A stretch of DNA of 64,000 bases from Methanococci archaeon. GTDB taxonomy: Archaea > AGJL01 > Methanococci > Methanococcales > Methanocaldococcaceae. Position 1 is the first letter of the stretch. Each line of letters opens with the position of its first letter. Below are positions 46,046-57,134 of the stretch, piece by piece. The stretch is taken from NCBI GenBank assembly GCA_013153845.1, contig JAADDS010000063.1, forward strand, positions 1 through 64,000, given 5' to 3'. Below the pieces are notes generated by a model that saw only the letters and a program-made list of their open reading frames with translations, was not told the DNA's origin and searched no databases. A program made the translations under genes and the position numbers.

Positions 46046-46720
46046 ATGCACTTAGTTGGTGTTTTAGAAGTTGCAAAGGATATATTAAAAGCAAATAAAA
46101 GATTGGCAGATAAAAACAGAAAACTTTTAAATAAACATGGAGTAGTTGCCTTCGACTTTATGGGGGCTATTGGTAGCGGGAAAACCTTGTTAATTGAAAA
46201 ATTAATTGACAGTTTAAAAGATAAGTATAAAATTGCATGCATTGCTGGAGATGTTATAGCAAAGTTTGATGCCAAAAGGATGGAAGAGCATGGAGCAAAA
46301 GTGATTCCTCTAAACACTGGAAAAGAATGCCACTTAGATGCTCACTTGGTAGGGCATGCGTTAGAGGATCTAAATTTGGATGAAATAGATCTTTTATTCA
46401 TTGAGAATGTTGGGAATTTAATCTGTCCTGCTGATTTTGACTTAGGAACTCATAAAAGAATTGTCGTGGTTTCAACAACTGAGGGAGATGATACAATAGA
46501 AAAACATCCGGAAATAATGAGAACGGCAGATCTAATTATCATAAATAAAGTTGATCTGGCTGAGGCGGTTGGAGCTGATGTAAATAAAATGAAAGAAGAT
46601 GCTAAAAAGATAAATCCTAATGCAAAGGTTGTTTTACTAAGTTTAAAGACAATGGAAGGATTTGATGAGGTTTTGAACTTTATTGAAGAGAGTGTTAAAG
46701 AAGCATCGCAACTCCAATAA
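46046..46720 (+). CDS. hypB: Hydrogenase nickel incorporation GTPase HypB
   Basis: A 224-residue GTPase that delivers nickel to NiFe hydrogenases with HypA. P-loop FMGAIGSGKTLLIEKL at about residues 36-51, the metal-binding segment NTGKECHLDAHLVGHAL, IENVGNLICPADFDLG and NKVDLAEAVG. It lacks the histidine-rich N-terminus seen in some bacteria. ATG follows TAGGTGATAAA. The last 26 bases overlap the end of the TauE-like gene on the other strand. Confidence 0.96.
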   Translation: MHLVGVLEVAKDILKANKRLADKNRKLLNKHGVVAFDFMGAIGSGKTLLIEKLIDSLKDKYKIACIAGDVIAKFDAKRMEEHGAKVIPLNTGKECHLDAHLVGHALEDLNLDEIDLLFIENVGNLICPADFDLGTHKRIVVVSTTEGDDTIEKHPEIMRTADLIIINKVDLAEAVGADVNKMKEDAKKINPNAKVVLLSLKTMEGFDEVLNFIEESVKEASQLQ

Positions 46721-47480
46721 CCCCAAGTATTGCACTTAGAAGTGATCTTAAATGCTTTGGTTTAATAGTTTGGCTTATTTTTACCCCTACCTTTGAGGAG
46801 TAGAGGATAGGAACCGCTATTATCAAAGCTATTGGAACAGAAACATAACCAATATTGTATATATATTCATTCGTATTTGCAGTTAAATAGGAGATGAGCC
46901 CTCCAAGGGATGTTATAGGAACTGCACTTATTGATATGAATGTGGCTTTTTTTATTGGATACTTGATTAATGTTAATAAAGGAATTATTACAATACCTCC
47001 ACCAATACCAAAAAGTCCAGATAAGAACCCTGCTACAACTCCACAAAAAATAAAATGAACTATTTTTTCTTCTCTCTCTTTAATTTTATCGATATGGTGG
47101 GACTTTGCTAAGTAAATAGAGTTCGCTATTAAAAAAACTCCAAACATCTTTTTTAAGACATCAGAAGAGATAAAGTGAACAACTAACAATCCACTTAAAT
47201 ATGAAAATATCAAACTTGTTAATCCAACGATTAAAGATGCTCTCCAATTTATATTTCCAATTTTTGAATGTCTAAATACTGATATTATAGAATTTATAAA
47301 AACCACTAACAAAGATGTTCCAACTGCGAACTTTACTCCATTCGGAATTCCAAAATAATCAAAAATAAATGTTAAAACAGGAGCTACTAAAAAACCTCCA
47401 CCAATTCCAAGCAAACTTCCAAAAATTCCTATGATAAATCCTATTATTACCAAAATCGGAACAAATAATAAAAAATTCAT
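46695..47480 (-). CDS. TauE/SafE (DUF81) family anion exporter
   Basis: A 261-residue membrane protein with about eight helices built from two repeats. Each repeat has the diagnostic glycine motif: GIFGSLLGIGGGFLVAP at about residues 17-33 and GLFGIGGGIVIIPLL at about 145-160. Family members export sulfite, sulfoacetate or related anions. ATG 47480 is preceded by GGTGGACTTG; the longer frame begins with TTG before that site. Confidence 0.9.
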   Translation of the reverse strand: MNFLLFVPILVIIGFIIGIFGSLLGIGGGFLVAPVLTFIFDYFGIPNGVKFAVGTSLLVVFINSIISVFRHSKIGNINWRASLIVGLTSLIFSYLSGLLVVHFISSDVLKKMFGVFLIANSIYLAKSHHIDKIKEREEKIVHFIFCGVVAGFLSGLFGIGGGIVIIPLLTLIKYPIKKATFISISAVPITSLGGLISYLTANTNEYIYNIGYVSVPIALIIAVPILYSSKVGVKISQTIKPKHLRSLLSAILGVIGVAMLL

Positions 47481-47672
47481 CAAGTCCACCAATATTTTAT
47501 CATAATCATCATATCGTGATTATAATTACTCATTAAATTAAATAGATTGAGATGGATTACGTTTTTAGTTAACTATTTTTAGTTATTTTTGATTCAATTT
47601 AATAAAATTTAATGAAGATCCAATATTAATATTAATAATCAATATTGATAATCCCAACCATATAATGCCTCA

Positions 47673-48488
47673 TTACACTCCCATAACCGTTCTAAACAGA
47701 TCTCTAAGTCCCGGAGCTAATCCAAGTGCCATTATGCAAAGTTTTATAATATTTCTAATATTTTCATCCTCCACTTCTCTATTCAGAATATAAAGTGCTA
47801 AAAGTATAACCAAAATCTTGAAGGGGATAAACGCATAAACACCAAAGTGCTCCATTAAAAACCTTGGAATAGGGTGTTGTTCCCAATAGCCATATATTCC
47901 AATCCCCACTGTTGTAGAGGAAGCATCGATTAACTGACCAATAATAACATAGTGATCTATTTTTGAAATTAAAATATTTAGATTGAGTTTTTTATCAAAA
48001 AATCTAATAACAAAATACACACCCCCAACCAAAATTCCAACATACAATAACGCTTCTGGATGATGTATGTGTTTAAAAAATATGCTTAAAAAATAAATAA
48101 GAGGAATTGCCCCGATTATTGCAGATGCCTTATAGTAGTTTTCTTTAAATATTATTGCAGAGATTAAGATAGTTAATATAAAAAACCCTCCAATTAAAAA
48201 TATTATTCCTGGAGTTATGGTTAGAAAACTTCTTTCAATGTATCCGAGATCAACTAATGCTCTTATCAGTGCAATTAAGACAGAAAACACAATTCCGGGG
48301 ATTGCGAATTTTTCATCGATCTTTATATTCAACCTCCTAAGGGCTTTATAAAACAAGTATAAAAAAACAGCCAAGATAATTCCATATGTAATTTCTTGTA
48401 TAATGTTGTATCCAGTTCCCAATTCAGCGGGCTCAATATAATATTTATACACAAATTCATAGATCATATCTTTTATTTCTTGAATCAT
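47673..48488 (-). CDS. DUF63 family membrane protein
   Basis: A 271-residue archaeal membrane protein with about seven helices. The N-terminus [25 protein letters not shown] and the conserved [22 protein letters not shown] near residue 190 mark the DUF63 family. Function unknown. The conserved polar residues (D, T, E, H) inside the membrane region suggest an enzyme or transporter. ATG follows GGGAAAAG. Confidence 0.85.
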   Translation of the reverse strand: MIQEIKDMIYEFVYKYYIEPAELGTGYNIIQEITYGIILAVFLYLFYKALRRLNIKIDEKFAIPGIVFSVLIALIRALVDLGYIERSFLTITPGIIFLIGGFFILTILISAIIFKENYYKASAIIGAIPLIYFLSIFFKHIHHPEALLYVGILVGGVYFVIRFFDKKLNLNILISKIDHYVIIGQLIDASSTTVGIGIYGYWEQHPIPRFLMEHFGVYAFIPFKILVILLALYILNREVEDENIRNIIKLCIMALGLAPGLRDLFRTVMGV

Positions 48489-48611
48489 CTTTTCCCTCTC
48501 TCTAATTAGCAGAATTTTAAATAAACAGGGTTAATTATTAAAAAATATAATTAAGTTTATTTTACTATAAAATTTTTTCATTAATAATTTATTTTATTTT
48601 TTGATTTCACA

Positions 48612-49757
48612 TTAAAGTGAGATGATAAACACTCTTGTTAACAGCCCTCCAAACATTACTGCAAACTCATCCTTTATATCAAAATTTTGTTTTACAACTG
48701 CCTCTCTAAATAGTTTATCTTCAGCAGTTATAACAACCATTCGCGATGAATCATGCATTATCTTCTTTGCAGACAGCAGAAATTTTTCATACAGTTTTTT
48801 AACCCCTCTTTTACTACCCATCCTTATCCCATACGGTGGATTTGCAATAATAACATCAATATCTTTAAAGTTCTCCTCCATTTTTGTGGCATCTCCGACT
48901 GATAAAGTGAGGGTATTTAACACCCCCGCACTTCTCGCGTTTTCAACTGCTCCTAAAATATATTTTTCATTTTTATCAATCCCATAGATGTTATATAAAC
49001 GCTCATTTTCTAAAATATCCTTCTTTATTTCTTCTAAGAGATCATAACCAAATATATTTACAAACTTAAATCCGTATTTTTTCTCCCTAAACTTGCCTGG
49101 AGGAATATTTCTTTTAATCAAAGCCCCCTCTATTGGAATAGTTCCAGATCCGCACATAGGATCCAATAACGTTTCTTCATCCTTCCAATCACTTAAATAG
49201 ATTAAAGATGATGCAATAGTTGCATTTAGATGAGCAGGATGATTAAAAACCCTGTATCCTCTTTTGTCAAGAGCAATATCTCCGGTAGTGTCTAATCCAA
49301 CAATAACCTCATCAAATATAACTTCCACTCTAACAATTATATCGGGCTCATTTAAGTTAACTTTCAATCTAACATTTTTATCTCGCTTATAGGAGTTTAT
49401 TAATGCATCACCAGCCACTCTTCCAATATCAATGGATGTAAAATCATGAGTTCCGACTCTTAAAGGTCTAATGGCAAACGCCTGATCCTCCTTTATCCAC
49501 TCAGACCAATCAATACTATAAACCCTTTCATATATCTCCTCTAACGAAATGTTAGGAATCTCTTCTCTATGTAGTAAGATATTCAACCTTTCAATAGTCC
49601 TTGATAAGTAATTAATTTTAGGGATTACTTCCAAATCTCCTTTAAAAAATATTCTACCTTTATTATCTCTTATTTCTTTAATTCTCCCGCCTAATATTTC
49701 TATTTCCCGTTGAGATACCCTTTCAAGTCCTGGAGACAACGTTGAATAGAAATCCAT
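48612..49757 (-). CDS. trm14: tRNA (guanine-N2)-methyltransferase Trm14, THUMP type
   Basis: A 381-residue enzyme: N-terminal THUMP domain (about residues 1-150), then a Rossmann methyltransferase with LLDPMCGSGTIPIEGAL (motif I region), GIDKNEKYI and catalytic ANPPYGIRMG. In M. jannaschii the corresponding gene (MJ0438 by length and neighbours, from memory) methylates guanine 6 of tRNA. ATG 49757 follows GAGGGGTTTTT. Confidence 0.9.
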   Translation of the reverse strand: MDFYSTLSPGLERVSQREIEILGGRIKEIRDNKGRIFFKGDLEVIPKINYLSRTIERLNILLHREEIPNISLEEIYERVYSIDWSEWIKEDQAFAIRPLRVGTHDFTSIDIGRVAGDALINSYKRDKNVRLKVNLNEPDIIVRVEVIFDEVIVGLDTTGDIALDKRGYRVFNHPAHLNATIASSLIYLSDWKDEETLLDPMCGSGTIPIEGALIKRNIPPGKFREKKYGFKFVNIFGYDLLEEIKKDILENERLYNIYGIDKNEKYILGAVENARSAGVLNTLTLSVGDATKMEENFKDIDVIIANPPYGIRMGSKRGVKKLYEKFLLSAKKIMHDSSRMVVITAEDKLFREAVVKQNFDIKDEFAVMFGGLLTRVFIISL

Positions 49758-49938
49758 AAAAACCCCTCTATACAGATTTTTGATATTCGACACAATACCA
49801 ACATTTTAATAAACATTTTAATATAAAAGGTTATTAAATTAAAATTATAGTTAAAGATGATCAAAGGTATTCTGTTAAGGATTAGAGAAGGCAAAAATAG
49901 TTATTTAGATGTTTCAAAAATGCATTTGGGTGATTTTA

Positions 49939-50178
49939 ATGGAGATAATTCATTATATGGTTATAATAATGGCACTACTATCAAGTTTAGCATCTCTACT
50001 TCAAAAAGATCTGATTAAATGCATCATTCTCTCTGGTTTTGCAGGTTTATGTATGGCATATCTTTATTATGCACTATTAGCCCCTGATGTTGCGTTAACA
50101 GAAGCGATACTTGGAGGGGCAGTTTTACCAGCACTATTCGCATTTACTGTTAGAAGAACTCAGAGGATAGATGAATAA
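49939..50178 (+). CDS. DUF4040/MrpB-like membrane subunit (EhbD-like)
   Basis: A 79-residue protein with two or three helices. The segment LLSSLASLLQKDLIKCIILSGFAG and the following YYALLAPDVALTEAILGGAVLPALFAF are typical of DUF4040, the domain shared by MrpB and small subunits of energy-converting hydrogenases. The ATG follows GGGTGATTTTA. It stands alone between trm14 and tgtA, consistent with the scattered ehb genes of Methanococcales. Confidence 0.78.
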   Translation: MEIIHYMVIIMALLSSLASLLQKDLIKCIILSGFAGLCMAYLYYALLAPDVALTEAILGGAVLPALFAFTVRRTQRIDE

Positions 50179-50226
50179 TAAATATTATTTTTTCTTTTAC
50201 CTTTCTTTATTTACCTATCTTTCCTC

Positions 50227-50243
50227 ATCTCTTTTGAAGAGAT
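50227..50243 (+). terminator. Small hairpin after the DUF4040 gene
   Basis: ATCTCTT, loop TTG, AAGAGAT: a perfect 7-bp stem 48 bases after the stop codon. It is preceded by a pyrimidine-rich run. The rest of the 324-base gap before tgtA is AT-rich and shows no gene. Confidence 0.4.
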
Positions 50244-50502
50244 ATTAAATGTTATTAAATGATAAATAATATATAAAAATTTATAATAGATAATATAAAA
50301 ATCGTTATAAAAAATATTCACAAAAATAAAATCTATTTTTGGATTATTAATTGTTGATTCTTAATTTTAAGTTATTTGCTTACAAACTGTTATTATTGTT
50401 TAATTGTTTATATTTACTATGCATTAACCAAGAATTTAAAATAACAAGTCCAAAATATTTTAAGTTAATATTATAAAAGATTTAACTTAGGGAGGTAATA
50501 AG

Positions 50503-52473
50503 ATGATGACTTTTGAAATAAAACACAGAGATGCAATGGGAAGAATAGGGATTTTAAACATAAATGGGAAAAAAATAGAAACACCAACAATAATGCCAGT
50601 AGTTCATCCAAATCCGAAAAGACAGATTGTTTCGATGGATCTGATAAAAAAATTGGCAGATGTTGTAATAACAAACTCATACATAACCTATAAAACCCCT
50701 AATTTAAAAGAGATTGCTGAGAAAGAGGGAATTCATAAATTAATTGGATTTGACAAGGTTGTAGTAACGGACAGTGGTTCATTTCAACTTGGAGTTTACG
50801 GAGATGTTGATGTAGATCCCTTAGAGATCATTGAATTTCAAGAAAAAATTGGCGTAGATGTTGGAACAATTTTAGATATTCCAACACCGCCAGATGTAGA
50901 TAGAGAAAAAGCCGAAAAAGACCTTGAAGAAACAATAAAGCGAGCCAAGGATTCAGTGGACTTAAAAGAAGAGAGAAACTTTAAACTACTGTTAAACGGA
51001 ACTATTCAAGGATCCACTTATCTGGATCTTAGACAGAAATCAGCAAGAGAGATGGCAAAATTAAACTTTGACATCTATCCGATTGGAGCTGTTGTTCCCC
51101 TTATGGAGCAGTATCGATACAGAGATGTTGTTGAGATAATTATAAACTCCAAAATGAACCTACCAACAAACAAGCCAGTTCATCTCTTTGGGTGTGGACA
51201 TCCCATGTTCTTTGCTTTGGCCGTTGCCTTGGGTTGTGATCTGTTTGATTCAGCGGCCTATGCATTATATGCAAAAGATGATAGATATTTAACAGAAAGA
51301 GGAACCTTGCATTTATCTGAGTTAAAAGATTTAAAGGCATTTCCTTGTTCATGCCCAGTATGTTCAAGATATACACCAAAAGAACTGGCAAGTTTAGATA
51401 AAAAAGAAAGAGAAAAGCTACTGGCTGAACATAATCTATACATCACATTTGAGGAGATCAGTAGGATAAAACACGCTATAAAAGAAGGTAGTTTGTGGGA
51501 ATTGGTAGAGGAGAGAGTTAGATGCCATCCTAAACTTTTAGAAGGATACAGGGTCGTGAAAGAATATATCTCCTATATTGAAAAGTTCGATCCAATTACT
51601 AAAAAAACCGCATTTTTTTATAGTGGAATAGAATCCATGTTCAGACCAGAGGTTTTCAGACATAAAAAAAGATTAAAACGGATAAAATACGGGAAAGTAT
51701 ATATAACAACTGTATCAAACACCATACAAAAGCCATATCATGAAAATTTAAACGTCATAGAGACAGATGTAGATATTTTAATAAAAGATCCTGTTTTTGG
51801 ATTCATTCCTTACTATATTGACACAATGTATCCTCTCTCTCAAAATGAAGTTCCAGAACTATATGAATACGAAAAAGAAGTAAATAAAAAATTTCAAAAT
51901 GAATTTATTCAATGGTTAAAAAGGAAAATTGGGGAAGACAACATTTTAGACATTTTAACCTATAACTACTATATAAACTACTTCTATAAAAAGAAAAAGA
52001 TAGATTCTGATAGTTTAAGAATAAGAAAAATGCTACAATATCAATACGGATATGATGTGTTAGAAGATGAAGACGTTAAAGTAGTTAGAAGTAAAAACAC
52101 AGGAAGATTGAGGCAAGTATTGGATAAAAATGGAGATCTATTATTTTCAATTAGAAGTAATGATAATATTTTAATTCCATCTGAAAAAGGTGCTAAACTG
52201 CTATGGAAAAAGATCCCATTTCCAAAATATAGGGTTGTAGTTGATAGAGAGGTTGAGAACTTTGCAAAAGAGGGAAGAAATGTATTTGCAAAGTTTGTTA
52301 TAGATTGTGATGAAGAGTTAAGACCTTATGAGGAGGTTTTAGTTGTCAATGAAGATGATGAACTCTTAGCATATGGAACTACACTGTTAAATGGGATCGA
52401 ATTAATGGAATTTAATTATGGATTAGCTGTTAAAGTGAGAGGAGGAATAGGAAAGGATATGAGTCCCGATTAA
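50503..52473 (+). CDS. tgtA: Archaeosine tRNA-guanine transglycosylase TgtA
   Basis: A 656-residue enzyme replacing guanine 15 of tRNA with preQ0, the first step to archaeosine. The catalytic domain has VVTDSGSFQLG with the nucleophilic aspartate near residue 95 and GGVVPL-like IGAVVPLMEQYRYRDVV; zinc ligands are in CSCPVCSRYTPKEL plus a histidine about 20 residues on. The C-terminal part contains a PUA domain (about residues 570-650: VVDREVENFAKEGRNVFAKF). ATG follows GGAGGTAATAAG. Confidence 0.97.
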   Translation: MMTFEIKHRDAMGRIGILNINGKKIETPTIMPVVHPNPKRQIVSMDLIKKLADVVITNSYITYKTPNLKEIAEKEGIHKLIGFDKVVVTDSGSFQLGVYGDVDVDPLEIIEFQEKIGVDVGTILDIPTPPDVDREKAEKDLEETIKRAKDSVDLKEERNFKLLLNGTIQGSTYLDLRQKSAREMAKLNFDIYPIGAVVPLMEQYRYRDVVEIIINSKMNLPTNKPVHLFGCGHPMFFALAVALGCDLFDSAAYALYAKDDRYLTERGTLHLSELKDLKAFPCSCPVCSRYTPKELASLDKKEREKLLAEHNLYITFEEISRIKHAIKEGSLWELVEERVRCHPKLLEGYRVVKEYISYIEKFDPITKKTAFFYSGIESMFRPEVFRHKKRLKRIKYGKVYITTVSNTIQKPYHENLNVIETDVDILIKDPVFGFIPYYIDTMYPLSQNEVPELYEYEKEVNKKFQNEFIQWLKRKIGEDNILDILTYNYYINYFYKKKKIDSDSLRIRKMLQYQYGYDVLEDEDVKVVRSKNTGRLRQVLDKNGDLLFSIRSNDNILIPSEKGAKLLWKKIPFPKYRVVVDREVENFAKEGRNVFAKFVIDCDEELRPYEEVLVVNEDDELLAYGTTLLNGIELMEFNYGLAVKVRGGIGKDMSPD

Positions 52474-52613
52474 TGAACATATAATTGTATTACAATATTA
52501 TAACATGGAAATTGTTAAATTATTAGATTAAATTATTAAATGGAATACATCTGAACTATAAGGTAATATCAATATAAAAATAAAATTAAAAACCTTCTAA
52601 CGGCATTTCAAAC

Positions 52614-52805
52614 TTACGATAGAGATTTATTTAGATTATTGTCCCTATAATATATAAACGAACTTATCAACAGTCCTATTCCTAATCCAATTAAACAACC
52701 TGCAACTGGTTTTCCAAAGATCATTCCAATACCAAGTCCTAAAATAGTAAATCCACTAATTATTCGTCTTTTAATTTTCTTTATTAAATGATCTCCATCG
52801 TTCAT
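52614..52805 (-). CDS. 63-residue membrane protein with glycine-rich helices
   Basis: A short protein with a basic start (DHLIKKIKRR), then two hydrophobic stretches rich in glycine (GFTILGLGIGMIFGKPVAG and CLIGLGIGLLISSFIYY), and a polar tail. The spaced glycines suggest tightly packed helices. ATG 52805 follows GAGGGAGAAA. Family not recognised. Confidence 0.6.
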   Translation of the reverse strand: MNDGDHLIKKIKRRIISGFTILGLGIGMIFGKPVAGCLIGLGIGLLISSFIYYRDNNLNKSLS

Positions 52806-52994
52806 TTTCTCCCTCAAAAAGCGAACGTAATTATATAACATTATGTAAAGATTTTAGTGGATTGTTCAATACTACACCATATATCCTATGATTATAATTT
52901 ATTGTTTCATTAGTTATTTATTTTTCATTATTATTTTAAATTATTTTTAAATTGTTAGAATTATAAATAATCAATAATTGCAATGAGGGAAATG

Positions 52995-53528
52995 ATGACT
53001 GTTGAAGTTTTAAGGTTAGGACATAGAGGAGAAAGAGATAAAAGAATATCCACTCACGTGGCTTTAACTGCGAGAGCACTTGGGGCAGATAAGATTATAT
53101 TTACAACCGAAGATGAGCACGTTAAAAATAGTGTGGAAAAAATTGTTAATAATTGGGGAGGAAATTTTGAATTTTCTGTTGAGAAAAAATGGAGACAGTA
53201 TGTAAAAGATTTTAAAAAAAGAGGTGTGGTAGTGCATTTAACAATGTATGGTGCAAATGTAAATGAATCAATAAACGAAGTAAAAGATGAGTTAAAGAAT
53301 GGAAAGGACATTTTGGTTGTTATTGGAGCTGAAAAGGTTCCAAAAGATATTTATGAACTCGCGGATTATAATATATCAATAGGAAACCAGCCACACTCAG
53401 AAGTTGCAGCGTTGGCAATATTTTTGGATCGACTATTTGAGGGAAAAACACTATATAGGGACTTTAAGGATGCAAAAATAAAAATAATTCCTTCCAATGA
53501 CAAAAAAACAGTAATAATAAACAAATAA
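52995..53528 (+). CDS. trm56: tRNA cytidine-56 2'-O-methyltransferase Trm56
   Basis: A 177-residue archaeal SPOUT methyltransferase. It starts [30 protein letters not shown] in pieces typical for Trm56, with the knot region [40 protein letters not shown]. It methylates C56 in the T-loop of tRNA. Two ATGs are adjacent; I chose 52995 for its spacing from GAGGGA. Confidence 0.95.
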   Translation: MTVEVLRLGHRGERDKRISTHVALTARALGADKIIFTTEDEHVKNSVEKIVNNWGGNFEFSVEKKWRQYVKDFKKRGVVVHLTMYGANVNESINEVKDELKNGKDILVVIGAEKVPKDIYELADYNISIGNQPHSEVAALAIFLDRLFEGKTLYRDFKDAKIKIIPSNDKKTVIINK

Positions 53529-53635
53529 CATCAGATCAAAATAAATATTTAAGAATTATAAAAACGAAAACATAAAATATTACAAAAATAAAAACTATAA
53601 AACTATAAAAATAAATTAAACGAGAGAGGATAGAT

Positions 53636-54223
53636 ATGGAAATTATTCTACCAACAATAAAGCCCACAAATTTAGAAAATATCTTAATAAAAAGAAGATC
53701 TATTCGAAGATATTCTCCCTCTCCCTTAACAATTGAAGAACTCTCACATATCCTATTTTCTGCCTATGGGATAACTAACGAGTTGGGTTTTAGAACCGTT
53801 CCCTCCGCAGGAGCCACTTATCCATTAGAAATATATGTTAGTGTTAAAGATGTGTTAGATATTGAAAGTGGAGTTTATAAATATAATCCTGAAAGGCATT
53901 CAATAATAAAAATTCTTGAAGAAGAAATAGGTTATGAACTCGCTATCTATTCATTAAATCAAATGTTCATCGCAGAAGCTCCGATAGTTTTAATAATAAC
54001 CGCAGAATATCAAAGAACCACGGGCGTTTATGGGAAGAGAGGAGTTAGGTATGTTCATATGGAAGTGGGGCATGTTGCTCAGAATATCTACCTAACTGCA
54101 ACATCACTGGGTCTTGGAACTGTTTCAGTAGGGGCCTTTTTAGATGAAGAAATTAAAAATTTACTAAATATTAAAGAAGATCCTCTGTTAATAATGCCTA
54201 TTGGAAGAAGAGAGGTGATATAA
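53636..54223 (+). CDS. Nitroreductase-family flavoprotein, SagB-like
   Basis: A 195-residue FMN enzyme: [27 protein letters not shown] at about residues 17-43, then [42 protein letters not shown] and the closing MPIGRR. The SagB-type arrangement is common in archaea outside toxin clusters, and the substrate is not known. ATG follows GAGAGGATAGAT. It shares an operon with the TatD-like gene one base downstream. Confidence 0.88.
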   Translation: MEIILPTIKPTNLENILIKRRSIRRYSPSPLTIEELSHILFSAYGITNELGFRTVPSAGATYPLEIYVSVKDVLDIESGVYKYNPERHSIIKILEEEIGYELAIYSLNQMFIAEAPIVLIITAEYQRTTGVYGKRGVRYVHMEVGHVAQNIYLTATSLGLGTVSVGAFLDEEIKNLLNIKEDPLLIMPIGRREVI

Positions 54224-54224
54224 G

Positions 54225-54995
54225 ATGATAGATACCCACATACATTCTGATACAAGAGGACTTGAAGACCTCGAGTTAATGGCAATGTGTTTAGATGGAG
54301 TTATAACATTAGCCCATGACCCTTATGAAATGAAGAGTTTAGAGGTCTGGGAATCGCACGTTGAAAAACTTTTAAAATCAGAAGTAGATAGGGCTAACAA
54401 GGTGGGGTTAAATCTATTTATTTGTGTAGGAGTTCATCCAAGAGCAATTCCGCCAGATCTCGATGAGGCAATTTTAAAAATAAAGGAATATATAACCCAC
54501 AATAAGGTTGTTGGAATTGGGGAGATTGGCTTAGAAAAAGCAACAAAAGAAGAAAAAAATGCATTTATTAAGCAGTTAACCTTAGCTGAGGAGTTGAATT
54601 TGCCAGTTGTGATACATACACCAAGAAGGAATAAGGAGGAAATAACCAAGGAGATCTTAGAAGAGATCTTAACTCTGAACTTAAAAAATAAAGATATTGT
54701 GATAGAACACTGCAATAAACAAACGACCAAAATGGTTATCGATGAAGAGCTTTACGTTGGATTAACAGTTCAGCCGGGAAAGTTAACACCTCAAGAGGCG
54801 GTTGAAATAATTAAAGAATACAAGGACTTTTCAAATAAGATACTTTTAAATAGTGATTCTTCCTCTAATGCCTCAGATGTATTGGCTGTTCCAAGAACGG
54901 TTTTAAAAATGAAACTCTCAAACATAGATCGAGAAGTGATCTATAGGGTTAGTCATAAAAATGCCGTAGAGTTGTTTGGATTGACAATTTTTTAA
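54225..54995 (+). CDS. TatD-like metal-dependent hydrolase
   Basis: A 256-residue TIM-barrel amidohydrolase. Metal ligands: [16 protein letters not shown] at the start, [38 protein letters not shown] and the final [16 protein letters not shown] with the aspartate. The archaeal TatD-like branch; nuclease or phosphoesterase activity is possible but unproven. ATG follows GAGGTGATATAAG within the end of the previous gene. Confidence 0.88.
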   Translation: MIDTHIHSDTRGLEDLELMAMCLDGVITLAHDPYEMKSLEVWESHVEKLLKSEVDRANKVGLNLFICVGVHPRAIPPDLDEAILKIKEYITHNKVVGIGEIGLEKATKEEKNAFIKQLTLAEELNLPVVIHTPRRNKEEITKEILEEILTLNLKNKDIVIEHCNKQTTKMVIDEELYVGLTVQPGKLTPQEAVEIIKEYKDFSNKILLNSDSSSNASDVLAVPRTVLKMKLSNIDREVIYRVSHKNAVELFGLTIF

Positions 54996-55229
54996 ATATT
55001 GAATCCAATAATTAATGATAAACTTTAATTTTATTTTTTATTTTATACTATTTTGGCATGATTTATTCTATTATATAAAAACCTTAAATCTAATTATCAT
55101 AAAAAATTTAAAAAATTAAAAAATCTCACTCGTAATCGTAATATAGAATATTAGCATACATAATTGTGTAATATTACATTTATCAATACCATTTTAATAT
55201 TTTAATTTAATTATATTTTAATTATTTTA

Positions 55230-57134
55230 TTATTTTATCCTAACTGCATCTAAATTCATAGGAACACATGTTTGTTTTTTAAATAACCTTCTAACTGTGT
55301 CTGCAAAATCCAAACACTTACTCTCCTCTCCATGAACCATTATTATCTTTTCAGGAGAGGGTTTTAATCTTCTAATATATTTAATTAACTGCTTTCTATC
55401 GCTATGTCCAGAGAATCCTTCAATTGTATAAACCTGTAAATTTATTGGTATGGACTTGGTTTTTCCATTTCTTGTAACTATTGGAATCTCCTTCCAACCT
55501 CTTTGCACTTTTCTCCCCAACGTTCCCTCCGCCTGATAACCTACAAATATTATTGCGTTTTTCTCATCAGGAGCTAAGTGTTTTAAATATTCAACACTTG
55601 GCCCTCCTGTTAACATTCCAGATGTTGCCAATATTACGCAAGGTTCATCGCTATCAATAACTTTTCTTCTCTCATTCGTGCTTCCAACTCTTCTAAATAC
55701 CTCCGATAGGAAAGGATTATCCCCTTCGTGGAATATCTTCTGCCTCATCTCTTTTGATAGATATTCTGGATATGCAGTGTGTATCGCAGTTGCTTCCCAG
55801 ATCATTCCATCTAAATAGACAGGAGCATTAAATATACCTTGATTATATCCTTCCTCTAAAACAAGCATTAATTCCTGAGCTCTCCCAACACCAAAGACAG
55901 GAATTAAAACCTTCCCACCTTTATCTGTTGTTTCACTAACTACTTTCAAAAGCTCCCTCTCTGCCTCATCTCTCTCTGGTAAAACATCATCATAAGCTCC
56001 GTAAGTTGATTCTATGATTAATGTTTCCAATCTTGGAAATTGACAAACAGCTGGCTCTAAAAGTCGAGATGTTTCAAATTTTATATCTCCTGTGTAAGCT
56101 AAATTATACAACCCCTCTCCAATGTGGAGGTGAGCAATGGCTGATCCAAGCACGTGCCCTGCATTATGTAGGGTTAGTTTTATTGTTGGGCTTATATCGG
56201 TTGTAACTCCGTAGTCGATGGGGATTGTATGTTTAACGCACGTTTTTATGTCTTTTGAAGAATAAGGAACTTCTTTTCCTTCTTTTTTAGCGATTTCCAA
56301 ATAATCTTTTTGTAATAATGTCATAAGATCTCTTGTGGGTCTTGTGCAATAGACAGGCCCATCATAACCATATCTAAACAACCCGGGAACAAAACCACAG
56401 TGATCTAAGTGAGCATGAGTTATAATAACTGCATCTAAGTCCTCTATTGAGAATTCTGGGGCATCAAAGTGTGGAAATGCTTTATCTTCACAGGCAACGT
56501 TAATTCCACAATCGATTAAAACTCTTGTATCTGGTGTTTGCACGTATAGGCAGGATCTACCGACTTCTCTTGCTCCTCCTAAAAAAGAGACCCTTATCCA
56601 ATAATCTCCCCTAACAACAATATCCCGATGTATTCTCCTTCCTATTCTTCTAAGAATCTCTTTAACTTCGTCTCTCTCCCTATAAAGTGTTGCCCTAATT
56701 GCTTTTATTGTTTCAGATTGTATTGGAGGAGATCTTACTGGTTTAGGTGCCCATCTTATTGCTTTTTTTATCATTTCTAATGTTTTCCCTTCTTTTCCAA
56801 TAACAAGACCTGGTTTTTTTGATTCGATTATAACCTCTCCCGTGTTTGCATCAAAAACAAAGTTTGTTATCTCTGCCTCTTCTGGAACAATTTCATATAT
56901 TTTCTTTTTTGCAATTTCTGGCTCTACCAAAACAGAGGGATCGGGTCTTATTGATATTCTTTTTCTAAGATCTTTTGCAAGATTTTTTATTATTTCGTTT
57001 GTAAATATTTCTGGGTTTTTAACATAGACAACAACCTCAGGCCCCTCAAATTGAACATCTACAATTTTTGCCTCTTTTGGAGATTTTTTTATTATCTCTT
57101 TTTTTATGTTTTCTAAAACCTCTTCTGCTGACAA
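55230..57134 (-). CDS. fttA: Transcription termination ribonuclease aCPSF1/FttA
   Basis: A 634-residue protein: two N-terminal KH domains (about residues 1-145; EAEITNFVFDANTGEVII and KKPGLVIGKEGKTLEMIKKA), then the metallo-beta-lactamase domain with ITHAHLDHCGFVPGLF and NAGHVLGSAIAHL, the beta-CASP domain with FGVGRAQELMLVLEEG, and GFSGHSDR and MVHGEESKC at the end. It cuts nascent RNA at U-rich sites and terminates transcription in archaea. The start seems to be TTG at 57134 after GGAGGATTATT. Confidence 0.97.
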   Translation of the reverse strand: MSAEEVLENIKKEIIKKSPKEAKIVDVQFEGPEVVVYVKNPEIFTNEIIKNLAKDLRKRISIRPDPSVLVEPEIAKKKIYEIVPEEAEITNFVFDANTGEVIIESKKPGLVIGKEGKTLEMIKKAIRWAPKPVRSPPIQSETIKAIRATLYRERDEVKEILRRIGRRIHRDIVVRGDYWIRVSFLGGAREVGRSCLYVQTPDTRVLIDCGINVACEDKAFPHFDAPEFSIEDLDAVIITHAHLDHCGFVPGLFRYGYDGPVYCTRPTRDLMTLLQKDYLEIAKKEGKEVPYSSKDIKTCVKHTIPIDYGVTTDISPTIKLTLHNAGHVLGSAIAHLHIGEGLYNLAYTGDIKFETSRLLEPAVCQFPRLETLIIESTYGAYDDVLPERDEAERELLKVVSETTDKGGKVLIPVFGVGRAQELMLVLEEGYNQGIFNAPVYLDGMIWEATAIHTAYPEYLSKEMRQKIFHEGDNPFLSEVFRRVGSTNERRKVIDSDEPCVILATSGMLTGGPSVEYLKHLAPDEKNAIIFVGYQAEGTLGRKVQRGWKEIPIVTRNGKTKSIPINLQVYTIEGFSGHSDRKQLIKYIRRLKPSPEKIIMVHGEESKCLDFADTVRRLFKKQTCVPMNLDAVRIK